Positions 6,521 to 12,287 of a stretch of 14,046 nt of DNA are shown piece by piece. The stretch comes from Oscillospiraceae bacterium. Its GTDB lineage: Bacteria > Bacillota > Clostridia > Oscillospirales > CAG-272. The stretch covers positions 1 through 14,046 of the forward strand of contig WQSD01000011.1 in assembly GCA_009788105.1 (NCBI GenBank). Reading direction: 5' to 3'. The stretch's first letter is position 1, and every line of letters begins with the position of its first letter. Under the pieces are notes generated by a model. That model was not told the origin of the DNA and made no database searches. It saw nothing but the letters and a program-made list of their open reading frames with translations. A program made the position numbers and the translations under genes.

Positions 6521-7216
6521 ATGAAGAAAACAAAGATTATCATTGGCGTGTCAATCTTGCTTGTGGTGCTTTTAGCCCTGCCGGTATTGGCATTAAGCGG
6601 AGTTTTCAGTTCTTATGACAATTCTGACGAGCAATCACACTTTGACTGCCGAGTATATAACTGCCCGATTTGTCTGCCGTTAGCGGTGCCACCAATCGGC
6701 GAGTTGCCAACGTATGAACCAAGCGACAACGATTTGCCAATCGACTGGCCCCAAGGGATGACCCCGGAAATGCCACCCATAGGCGACGCACCAGACCAGC
6801 CCCATCGTGGCGGTTTGTGCAGAATGGCAGATTGCCCATATTGCGAGCCGTTAAGACAGCCACCACACCTTATTTCCGTTGTGTTACCTGAAGTTGGGGG
6901 TGACGCACTCGAATTTTTGCAAGAAATAGACGGACATCGCTTCTATTTGACACAAATGATTTCCGAAACAATATTTTTGTATTTTTCTGATGGCTCTCGC
7001 TATACTTTGAGATATGCCTTTGAAGCGGGTATAGTTACAATCAACGAATTGATTGCCGCTGGTGTGCCGATATTTATCGACTATCCAGCTCACTCCGGAA
7101 ATCACAACGGAGGGCTGTGCCGTATGATGAACTGTCCATATTGCACTCCGATTAGGGAAGCGTTGACCCACCCGGCGGGCATTTCTTGTCTTGTGTATGG
7201 GTGTACCGTGTGTTAG
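6521..7216 (+). CDS. Exported protein with four C-x4-C-x2-C triads, function unknown
   Basis: 231 residues, the only plus-strand gene. Residues 1-26 form a signal peptide or membrane anchor: MKKTK, a hydrophobic core, then LPVLALSG with a possible cut after Ala24; there is no lipobox Cys. All 12 cysteines lie in four triads: C43-C48-C51, C100-C105-C108, C200-C205-C208 and C223-C228-C231, three of them as CR..xCPxC and the last ending the protein. The two middle triads follow HRGGLC and HNGGLC. A Pro-rich acidic linker (52-95) joins triads 1 and 2. Residues 118-187 form a small alpha/beta-looking module with FSDGSRYTLRYAFEAGIVTI and GVPIF, similar to modules in secreted clostridial proteins. 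AGGAGG lies 6 nt before the ATG, so longer versions from upstream starts are artefacts of the repeat. The triads may bind metal or form disulfides; neither can be shown here. Confidence 0.88.
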   Translation: MKKTKIIIGVSILLVVLLALPVLALSGVFSSYDNSDEQSHFDCRVYNCPICLPLAVPPIGELPTYEPSDNDLPIDWPQGMTPEMPPIGDAPDQPHRGGLCRMADCPYCEPLRQPPHLISVVLPEVGGDALEFLQEIDGHRFYLTQMISETIFLYFSDGSRYTLRYAFEAGIVTINELIAAGVPIFIDYPAHSGNHNGGLCRMMNCPYCTPIREALTHPAGISCLVYGCTVC

Positions 7217-7225
7217 TGAAATATG

Positions 7226-7259
7226 AAAGGGTGGGCTTGTGCCTGCCCTTTTTTATTTT
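7226..7259 (+). terminator. Rho-independent terminator of the Cys-triad gene
   Basis: Stem AAGGGTGGGC/GCCTGCCCTT with loop TTGT (two G-T pairs), followed by TTTTATTTT, beginning about 10 nt after the stop codon. Confidence 0.85.
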
Positions 7260-7460
7260 GGTTGAATTCTTCGTGCGGAGGTTGGTTGCCGTCCCTACGG
7301 ATGCGGTTGCGGGTGTTGTTGTCTTGTAGGGGCGAACTGTGTTCGCCCGTGGAATAATTGCACACCCAGCATTGCGGGCGAACACAGTTCGCCCCTACAG
7401 CGTTTCGGTTGTTCCGTTCAAGCGGACGACCGAGGGAGGTAGTCCCTACGAATGCGGTGT
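7260..7460. other. Gene-free repeat-filled part of the 7217-7528 gap
   Basis: After the terminator of the Cys-triad gene comes repeat debris: GTCCCTACGGATGCGG near 7292, a stretch TGCGGGTGTTGTTGT shared with 5594-5608, the perfect GTAGGGGCGAAC inverted repeat (7326-7398), and GTCCCTACGAATGCGG near 7442. No start codon with a ribosome binding site supports a gene. Confidence 0.7.
7326..7398. repeat. GTAGGGGCGAAC inverted repeat, intact copy
   Basis: Arms 7326-7349 and 7375-7398 are perfect 24-bp reverse complements (starting GTAGGGGCGAACTGTG, ending CAGTTCGCCCCTAC) around a 25-nt spacer GGAATAATTG and on. The copy at 5611-5684 shares the left arm and spacer. Sub-repeats (GGGCGAACTGTGTTCGCCC) make each arm itself nearly palindromic. 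Typical of small non-autonomous palindromic elements. Confidence 0.85.
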
Positions 7461-7534
7461 TGCCCTTTCCAATAAAATATTTTGCGTAGCAAAATTACAT
7501 AAATTCTTCATTTTTCATTCTTAATTCTTCATTC
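7461..7534 (-). repeat. AT-rich/hairpin repeat module, copy 2 (3' end of the decarboxylase gene)
   Basis: On the minus strand: GAATGAAGAATTAAGAATGA, then ATTTTGC-GTA-GCAAAAT (7479-7495), then ATTGGAAAGGGCA. The TGA stop of the decarboxylase gene (7531-7529) lies inside the first repeat unit, so the module supplies the stop codon. Confidence 0.75.
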
Positions 7535-8869
7535 CCATTCCCCTATCACCCGCACACCCGCCTCTTTCAGCGTGCGGATATGCTCATCAAACCCGTCAGG
7601 GATAACTTCTCCCGGCACAATCAGCGGTATGCCCGGCGGGTAGGCGTAAACATACTTTGATGCAATTCCCTTTGACCTTAGGTCTCTGTTTACAGCTTGG
7701 TGTGCCGACATTGCGACTTGTGGCAGGGGAAGGGGAGCGAAAGTGCGAGAGGGGATATACAGCTCGTCCATCATGCCCCCGTCAATCAGGGTCAGAGCCA
7801 TGCCAAGAGCCATAAAATGCTCTTCCGTGTCGCAAATGCTTGTCATAGCAAGGGCATAGGCGGTGCTTGCCATCTCCAGTTCAATGCCAAAATCTTGACG
7901 GAGGATTTTCATTAACTTCGTGCCGCTTATCTGCTTTTTCCGCCCACTAATTACGATTTTCCCGCCATCAGCAAGAAAGGGCGTATCAAGGGTGAGGTTT
8001 TTCAGCTTGGTGTGGTTGCGAAATGCCTGTATCATCTGTCGGTAATCGCCCGTTAGCTCTACTCCATCCTCCTCTAATAGGTGCAAACACTGGTCAACCG
8101 AAGCAAGCAAAGGGTAGGACGGACTGCTGGAATTGAAGTATTCCATGCTTGTGGCAAAGGGCATATCAGGGTGGTCGCGGGTGATATTTTCGAGCAACAC
8201 CGCCGTTTGGGTGAGTGCTGGCAGAGTCTTGTGCAGGCTGTGAACAACAATATCTGCGTGCCTAAATGGATTTTCTTGCCCAATAGCAAGGTGCGCACCA
8301 TGGGCAGCGTCCACCATCAGAATTGCGCCCCTCTCGTGTACTACCCCAGCAATTGCAGTAATATCACTCAGCACCCCCTCATAGGTTGGGCTGGTGATAA
8401 TCACAAGTTCCGCATCGGGTGCGGCGGCAAATGCGTCGCCCACTTGCTGTGCCGTCACAGGAGCACTGATTCCACTATGTGGGCATACTTCAGGCTGAAT
8501 ATACCAGGGTTGCAGACGGCAAAGCTCCACAGCGTGGTACACGCTTTTGTGGCAGTTTCGCGCCATAATCACCCCTTCGCCCTCGTCGGTGACTGCGCGA
8601 ATAGCGGCAAGGATAGCACCCGTGCCGCCGTTGGTGGAGATATACGCCTTGCCACGGGGAAAGCCGAACAGTTTCGCCGCTCTCTCTTCCATGGAGGCAA
8701 CATAACTCCGCCCCTCTCCGTAAGTATCGGTGACAAGGGGAATTTCGGTAATGTCCGCATCCCACGGCAAAATCTTGCCCAGCATGGCGGTGTTCCGCTT
8801 ATGCCCCGGCATGTGCATGGGTATTATGTCGCTTTTGGTGTAGCGACGAATGATTTTTGATAGTGACAT
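7529..8869 (-). CDS. Orn/Lys/Arg decarboxylase, PLP-dependent (fold type I)
   Basis: 446 residues, similar in size to the Bacillus SpeA/YaaO group. The family removes the carboxyl group of arginine, lysine or ornithine to make polyamine precursors; the substrate cannot be fixed from sequence alone. The start MPGHK (20-24) and GEGRSYVASMEE are typical. PLP contacts: STNGGTGA (78-85), His107 in NCHKS, Asp187/His190 in VDAAHGAH, and the Schiff-base Lys214 in SLHKTLPALTQT. The C-terminal small domain ends in YPPGIPLIVPGE (410-421) and a short tail. I chose the ATG at 8869 (GAGG 5 nt upstream) over a start 32 codons upstream that would run into aroQ. It follows aroQ by 20 nt and is probably cotranscribed. 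The stop codon lies in a repeat module, so the natural C-terminus may have been trimmed or changed. Confidence 0.92.
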   Translation of the reverse strand: MSLSKIIRRYTKSDIIPMHMPGHKRNTAMLGKILPWDADITEIPLVTDTYGEGRSYVASMEERAAKLFGFPRGKAYISTNGGTGAILAAIRAVTDEGEGVIMARNCHKSVYHAVELCRLQPWYIQPEVCPHSGISAPVTAQQVGDAFAAAPDAELVIITSPTYEGVLSDITAIAGVVHERGAILMVDAAHGAHLAIGQENPFRHADIVVHSLHKTLPALTQTAVLLENITRDHPDMPFATSMEYFNSSSPSYPLLASVDQCLHLLEEDGVELTGDYRQMIQAFRNHTKLKNLTLDTPFLADGGKIVISGRKKQISGTKLMKILRQDFGIELEMASTAYALAMTSICDTEEHFMALGMALTLIDGGMMDELYIPSRTFAPLPLPQVAMSAHQAVNRDLRSKGIASKYVYAYPPGIPLIVPGEVIPDGFDEHIRTLKEAGVRVIGEWE

Positions 8870-8889
8870 AAAAACCTCAATTTTACTCC

Positions 8890-9318
8890 CTACTCCATCT
8901 CCAACAGCGCCTCCAAGGCAAGCACATATCCCGCCGCCCCAAAGCCCACGATACTTCCGCGGCACACAGGGGAAATCAGCGAGCGATGACGGAACTCTTC
9001 CCGTGCGTGGATGTTAGAGATATGCACCTCGATGACCGGGGTGGGGATAGCCTCGATAGCGTCACGAATAGCCACCGAAGTGTGGCTGTAGCCCCCCGGG
9101 TTGATGATAACAGCGTCATAGCCGTGGCGGGCGGTGTGCAGACGGTCGATAATCTCTCCCTCGTGGTTTGACTGGAAAAATTCCGCCTGCCAGTTGTACT
9201 CCTCAGCACGCTCCGCAATGCGAGTTTCCAGCCCCTCAAGTGTAAGCGAGCCGTACACATCAGGGTTGCGCTCGCCCAGCAGATTTAGGTTTGGTCCGTT
9301 GATGATTAGTATTTTCAT
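8890..9318 (-). CDS. aroQ: 3-dehydroquinate dehydratase, type II
   Basis: Converts 3-dehydroquinate to 3-dehydroshikimate in the shikimate pathway for aromatic amino acids. The 142-residue length is typical of the dodecameric type II enzyme. It starts with INGPNLNLLGERNPDVYG, which holds Arg17 and the catalytic Tyr22; Asn74 lies in INPGGYSHTS and the catalytic His99 in VIEVHISN. The ATG at 9318 has AAGGAG 8 nt upstream. The decarboxylase gene follows after 20 nt, so the two probably share an mRNA. No other shikimate gene is in the window. The promoter should lie in the 9319-9512 gap, but I cannot pick out a convincing one. Confidence 0.96.
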   Translation of the reverse strand: MKILIINGPNLNLLGERNPDVYGSLTLEGLETRIAERAEEYNWQAEFFQSNHEGEIIDRLHTARHGYDAVIINPGGYSHTSVAIRDAIEAIPTPVIEVHISNIHAREEFRHRSLISPVCRGSIVGFGAAGYVLALEALLEME

Positions 9319-9447
9319 GGGGTGTTCTCCTTAATGGTTATGCTTCGACATTTATCCAGCAAGTACAATAAATCTCTTCGTTACATGGCACGAAACCCGC
9401 CCCTACAAATGCGACTTTCGTCCTTTTTCGTGTATTTCGTGGTGAAA

Positions 9448-9524
9448 CGCCCTTGCCTTTTCAATAAAACAATTTGCGTAGCAAATTTTCCGAAATTCTT
9501 CATTTTTCATTCTTAATTCTTCAT
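9448..9524 (-). repeat. AT-rich/hairpin repeat module, copy 3 (3' end of the endonuclease IV-like gene)
   Basis: On the minus strand: ATGAAGAATTAAGAATGA, then AATTTGC-TAC-GCAAATT (9471-9487), then ATTGAAAAGGCAAGGGCG. The stretch TTTTTCGTGTATTTCGTGGT beside it (9424-9443) matches the one beside copy 1. The last three codons and stop of the endonuclease IV-like gene (Met-Lys-Asn-stop) are repeat sequence. Confidence 0.75.
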
Positions 9525-10388
9525 CGCCCTTGCCCCCTGCATCCACATCTCCCTCATCATCACCGCATCTTCCGCCTGCGTTCCTGCGGACTCGCAGATT
9601 ATCCGCGGGGTTAGCCCACGGCGGGCAATCACATTCATGAGTAGCCGTGGGTCAGGGCCATAGCCCTGGTCGCAGAATCGCACGTGCTTCTTCTCTCCTG
9701 CGGTCGTAAATTCGATTTTCGAGAAGTGGCAGTGGAGATTTTGTGCCACACCTGCACCAAGCCCCGCCGAAATAGCATCGAAAACCGCTTCAAAATCCGC
9801 TTCGGTCAGCAGAGTTTCCCCACACTGTCTTGCCCACATATGCCCAAAATCCACCACAGGGGCAAGGCGGGGGTGGATACAGCAAATCTCCAGCACCTCG
9901 TCAAGCGTACCAAGCAATCCCTGCTTCCCCATGGTTTCGATACCAAGGCGAATGTGGGGTGCGGTGTCCCTGTGGCGGTCAATGGCGGCAAGCAGGGTCT
10001 CTTTGGTCAGGTGCATTGCCTCGTCACGTCCAACGGCTGTGCCTCCGGGGTGAATGACGATAATATCCGCGCCCATAGCCTCGGCGGCGGCAAGACTTTT
10101 GCCAATGTGCCCGATACTGCGGGCGCGAATAGCAGGGTCAGGACTGGACAGGGATATGTAATATGGCGCATGAAAAGACAGCTTTATGCCGTGTTTCGCC
10201 GCCTCTTCGCCGATTTTGGCGAAAGTTTCGGTCGAGCCGCTAACCCCGTGTCCGGCGGAGTATTCGTATGCGGTCAGCCCCATTTCTGCAAGCCCTGCAA
10301 AGGCTTGATATGTATGTTTCAGCCCGGATTCACGAAAGCTGTCGCTGTTTCCCGCAGGACCAAACAAAGGGGAAAGTGGATTAGTCAT
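9513..10388 (-). CDS. Endonuclease IV-like TIM-barrel protein (AP endonuclease family 2)
   Basis: 291 residues, close to the length of Nfo (about 280). Family members cut DNA at abasic sites with three metal ions. Likely ligands, by position and motif, are His73 (FHAPYY), His113 (IHPGG), Glu151 (IETMGK), Asp180 and His183 (VDFGH), His221 (HCHFSK) and Glu266 (ICESAG). The Asp-x-His pair of E. coli Nfo (229/231) is not obvious; instead there is GEKKHVRF followed by GYGPDP, as in a divergent archaeal and clostridial branch. The N-terminus LFGPAGNSDSF is also typical of that branch. The ATG at 10388 overlaps the yqeG stop by 8 nt (ATGACTAA), so translation is probably coupled. Its last residues come from a repeat module. 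AP-endonuclease activity is inferred; another sugar-phosphate or nucleic-acid TIM-barrel activity is possible. Confidence 0.85.
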   Translation of the reverse strand: MTNPLSPLFGPAGNSDSFRESGLKHTYQAFAGLAEMGLTAYEYSAGHGVSGSTETFAKIGEEAAKHGIKLSFHAPYYISLSSPDPAIRARSIGHIGKSLAAAEAMGADIIVIHPGGTAVGRDEAMHLTKETLLAAIDRHRDTAPHIRLGIETMGKQGLLGTLDEVLEICCIHPRLAPVVDFGHMWARQCGETLLTEADFEAVFDAISAGLGAGVAQNLHCHFSKIEFTTAGEKKHVRFCDQGYGPDPRLLMNVIARRGLTPRIICESAGTQAEDAVMMREMWMQGARAMKN

Positions 10389-10884
10389 TGTTGGTAAACC
10401 CTTTCAAAAACCATTGCTCTGCACCTCGTTTTGTACGAGAGAAAATATTGCTGGCAGGCTTGATAGGTCGTACCAAAATCACGTGTTTTATCCCGCAAAA
10501 TTTTGTGCCAAGCACGTCGGTGAACACCTGGTCGCCGATAACCGCGGTGTTGTCACGGGTAGTACCCATGATTTTCATTGCCCTTGTGAACACTCGGCGG
10601 GACAGCGGCTTTGTAGAGTTGGCATAAGCAGGCAACCCAAGGTCTGAATTAAAGGTTTTCACTCGATTTTTTGTATTATTAGACGCAAGCACCACCTTTA
10701 TTCCTTGCTCTTTTAAGGAGTTAAGAAATTGCATTGCCTCGGGGGTTGGGTGGGTTTCGTCATAGTTAATAAGGGTATTGTCAATATCGCAAATAACCCC
10801 TTCAATGCCCCGCTTGACAAAATAATCCGCAGGAATGGAGGAAATATCATTATAGTAATTGGTTGGCTGGAAGAGTTTTTTCAT
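10381..10884 (-). CDS. yqeG: YqeG-family HAD-IIIA phosphatase
   Basis: 167 residues. HAD motif I is DIDNTL with Asp33 and Asp35 (nucleophile and acid/base), motif II is ASNN around Ser68, motif III Lys is probably Lys92 (STKPLSRR), and motif IV is GDQVFTDVLG with Asp118 and Asp123. The N-terminus LFQPTNYYNDISSI is typical of YqeG. The family is near-universal in Bacillota; a phosphatidylglycerophosphate phosphatase role is known for some relatives, but the substrate here is unproven. The ribosome binding site is weak (AAAAGG about 13 nt upstream, inside the palindrome ATAAAAGGCTTTTAT). Its leader region contains copy B of the 74-nt element, and it overlaps the downstream endonuclease IV-like gene. 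In Bacillus yqeG sits beside aroE and GTPase genes; here it does not. Confidence 0.93.
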   Translation of the reverse strand: MKKLFQPTNYYNDISSIPADYFVKRGIEGVICDIDNTLINYDETHPTPEAMQFLNSLKEQGIKVVLASNNTKNRVKTFNSDLGLPAYANSTKPLSRRVFTRAMKIMGTTRDNTAVIGDQVFTDVLGTKFCGIKHVILVRPIKPASNIFSRTKRGAEQWFLKGFTNND

Positions 10885-10926
10885 TTATTTATAAAAGCCT
10901 TTTATGTTTTATTGTAGTATGAGTGT

Positions 10927-11052
10927 GCCTTCTAACGAGATTGAAACGCCCTTGTGAGCGCTGAAGGCGGTGGTATGACTGGTTCATCCAGTCAGCAGAC
11001 CGCCGAAATGCGTGAGCGGGCTATGATTGACCACAATGCGGGTTTAGAAGGC
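10927..11052. repeat. Stem-bounded region enclosing copy B
   Basis: GCCTTCTAA (10927-10935) and TTAGAAGGC (11044-11052) are perfect reverse complements enclosing copy B and the 14-nt flanks that recur at 11656-11683. The right end coincides with the predicted start of the minus-strand transcript from the promoter at 11059-11087, so an RNA would open and close with this 9-bp stem. Copy A has an analogous outer stem with different sequence. Confidence 0.6.
10948..11021. repeat. 74-nt structured element, copy B (possible ncRNA or mobile hairpin)
   Basis: Ungapped partner of 1226-1299. The stems are GCCC/GGGC, CGC/GCG, GGCGGT/ACCGCC (10966-10971 with 10999-11004) and GACTGG/CCAGTC (10977-10982 with 10988-10993) around loop TTCAT. 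Compared with copy A, the pairs A-T to G-C, C-G to T-A, G-C to A-T, A-T to C-G and C-G to T-A have all changed on both sides. The invariant parts are CCCTTGTGAGCGCTGAAGGC at the left and AATGCGTGAGCGGGC at the right, including a repeated GTGAGCG that could form tandem G-A pairs in a plus-strand fold. It lies between the DUF177 gene and yqeG. Confidence 0.78.
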
Positions 11053-11058
11053 GCGCCC

Positions 11059-11087
11059 AGTATATCACACCCCGACATCAAAATCAA
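11059..11087 (-). promoter_or_regulatory. Promoter driving copy B and perhaps yqeG
   Basis: On the minus strand, TTGATT (11087-11082) and TATACT (11064-11059) are 17 nt apart, with the same GATATACT context as both tdh promoters. The predicted start, near 11052, is where the GCCTTCTAA stem begins. The -35 starts 3 nt after the DUF177 stop codon. Confidence 0.5.
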
Positions 11088-11089
11088 GC

Positions 11090-11587
11090 CTATTCATCTA
11101 ACATCAACTTGATTTTTTCCCATTTAGCGTCGATTTTTTTGGGGGTACAGCCGCATTCAGCTTGGTCGGTTTTATTCATGTCAGCACCGCATTCTTGGCA
11201 CAGCCCACGGCATTCCTCGTGGCACAAGTGCCGCTCCGGCAGGTGAATGTAAATCTCCTCCGCCAGTCGTCCGGTAATATCAAGGGTATCCCCTTTGACG
11301 AAAAGGTAGTCGTCATCGTCCTCTTCCAATGCTCCGACCACAGCCACAGGAGCGGATAGCGCAAACTCTAAAGAATATTCTGTATCCACAAGACAGCGGT
11401 CGCATGGCTGGGTATAGTTTATGCTAATATCCGCCGTAAGAGTCATATACCCGGCGGCGTTTTTGATTTTTCCTGTGACAGTCGAGGAAGTCACAGTAAC
11501 GCCGCAAGGGAAGTCCTCGGGCAGGCTACCGCTGAAAGCAAGCTCGGTGACGGTGTGGTTTAGTATGGGTGTTGTGTTAATTTTCAT
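11090..11587 (-). CDS. yceD: DUF177 (YceD-type) protein
   Basis: 165 residues, family length. The central CDRC (62-65) and the C-terminal cysteine cluster C122-C126, C130-C133, C145-C147 (LCHEECRGLCQECGADMNKT, then ECGC) are diagnostic of the Gram-positive form and probably bind zinc. There is an acidic patch LEEDDDD at 88-93. The ATG has AAAGGA 8 nt upstream. DUF177 proteins are linked to 23S rRNA accumulation in E. coli and plants, and the gene normally precedes rpmF (ribosomal protein L32). Here no rpmF follows: the next 205 bases hold a promoter-like site and copy B, then yqeG. The 28-nt sequence at 11656-11683 lies upstream and its interrupted counterpart downstream, in opposite orientation. 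Confidence 0.92.
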   Translation of the reverse strand: MKINTTPILNHTVTELAFSGSLPEDFPCGVTVTSSTVTGKIKNAAGYMTLTADISINYTQPCDRCLVDTEYSLEFALSAPVAVVGALEEDDDDYLFVKGDTLDITGRLAEEIYIHLPERHLCHEECRGLCQECGADMNKTDQAECGCTPKKIDAKWEKIKLMLDE

Positions 11588-11655
11588 TTTATGCGTCCTT
11601 TTTAATTGCTCTGTCGAATAGCATTGCTATATAAGGGAGTGTAGAAAAATAGGGT

Positions 11656-11683
11656 TTGTGGTCAATCATGTTTCAATCTCGTT
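11656..11683 (+). repeat. Uninterrupted 28-nt copy of the flanks of copy B (possible empty site)
   Basis: TTGTGGTCAATCAT is joined directly to GTTTCAATCTCGTT, junction at 11669/11670. Around copy B, read on the minus strand, the same two 14-nt pieces are separated by exactly the 74-nt unit plus one A. Sequences beyond the 28 nt differ. The orientation is opposite to that at copy B. Confidence 0.7.
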
Positions 11684-11745
11684 TTTTTGGCGTTTTCAAA
11701 AACCGTTGCTACGCAACGAAGTGCGTTTTTGAAAAGCCAAAAAAA
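11682..11745. repeat. Long imperfect palindrome with TTTTTTTGGC/GCCAAAAAAA arms
   Basis: Outer arms TTTTTTTGGC (11682-11691) and GCCAAAAAAA (11736-11745), middle arms TTTTCAAAAAC and GTTTTTGAAAA, and inner hairpin CGTTGC-TAC-GCAACG (11704-11718). Being T-rich on both strands, it could terminate transcription both ways, or be a palindromic mobile element. It directly abuts the 28-nt site. Confidence 0.65.
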
Positions 11746-11772
11746 TTCGCTCCAAGCGGAAAATCACCGCTT
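11739..11772 (-). terminator. Terminator of the yugP-tatD operon
   Basis: Stem AAGCGG/CCGCTT (11754-11759 and 11767-11772) with a 7-nt loop is followed on the minus strand by GGAGCGAATTTTTTT. The T-run starts 8 nt after the stem, so it is not ideal, but the long palindrome beyond it could help. It begins 24 nt after the stop codon of the hypothetical gene. Confidence 0.55.
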
Positions 11773-11795
11773 ATCCGCCGAGATATTCATCACAC

Positions 11796-12287
11796 TCACA
11801 CAAACAATTCAGATGTACCTTTTCCTATATCCCAATGCTCGCTTTCAACAAAATCAAAGTCGGCGTTTTGTAAATTAAAGCGATTTATCACAAGTTGTCC
11901 TGCTTCAGGGTGCTTATCAAACCACGAACCCACCATAATTTGATAGTACTCTTTGTCATCGGGAGTGCGAATTTGAAACACCCGTCCTCGTGGAACAAGA
12001 GTGTAGTCCTCTTCTGAAAATATTTCGTCCGTGCTACCCATGGCAATTGCATCAGCCCTTACATTTTGCCATTCGATATGGTGCAGTTTTCCGATGGTTT
12101 TTCGCCCATGCTGATTAAAGGGCAGATTTGCGGCAAACTCGTCAAACACACCTACAAGGACATTTCTTCGGGAGTTATACCAAAACATTCCCACTTTCGC
12201 CCCTTCTTTAGGGCGTGGCGTACCGAACATTGTGTCCATGAGCAGGTCTTTTTCGGTATCGTCGATTTTAAGTGCTGTATAGTTCAT
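11796..12287 (-). CDS. Conserved-looking hypothetical protein coupled to TatD
   Basis: 163 residues; I do not recognise a named family. Visible features are MNYTALKIDDTEKDLLMDTM at the start, FWYNSRRNVLVGV (35-47), a basic VPRGRVFQIRTPDDKEYYQI region near the middle, and EHWDIGKGTSELFV at the end. No membrane segment, signal peptide or cysteine cluster is seen; a soluble alpha/beta fold is likely. The start is the ATG at 12287, which shares its A with the TAA stop of tatD (TAATG), with GGGGAGG just upstream inside tatD. A longer frame running back into tatD is an artefact. The coupling suggests strict co-expression with tatD; what it does is unknown. Confidence 0.8.
   Translation of the reverse strand: MNYTALKIDDTEKDLLMDTMFGTPRPKEGAKVGMFWYNSRRNVLVGVFDEFAANLPFNQHGRKTIGKLHHIEWQNVRADAIAMGSTDEIFSEEDYTLVPRGRVFQIRTPDDKEYYQIMVGSWFDKHPEAGQLVINRFNLQNADFDFVESEHWDIGKGTSELFV

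Noticed and set aside
8081..8860. A 259-codon plus-strand frame opposite the decarboxylase gene
   Set aside because: It is the antisense shadow of a clearly recognised gene, with no domain or ribosome binding site support.
8870..8965. 32-codon upstream extension of the decarboxylase
   Set aside because: It overlaps the end of aroQ, is Gly-rich and unlike the family, while GAGG precedes the ATG at 8869.
10885..11089. An rpmF gene hidden after DUF177
   Set aside because: No frame gives an L32-like start or the basic composition expected; the space is filled by the promoter-like site and copy B.
11656..11690. GTTTCAATC and ATTGAAAC look like the ends of CRISPR repeats
   Set aside because: There are only two copies, no regular spacers and no cas genes; the match to CRISPR repeat ends is a short coincidence.
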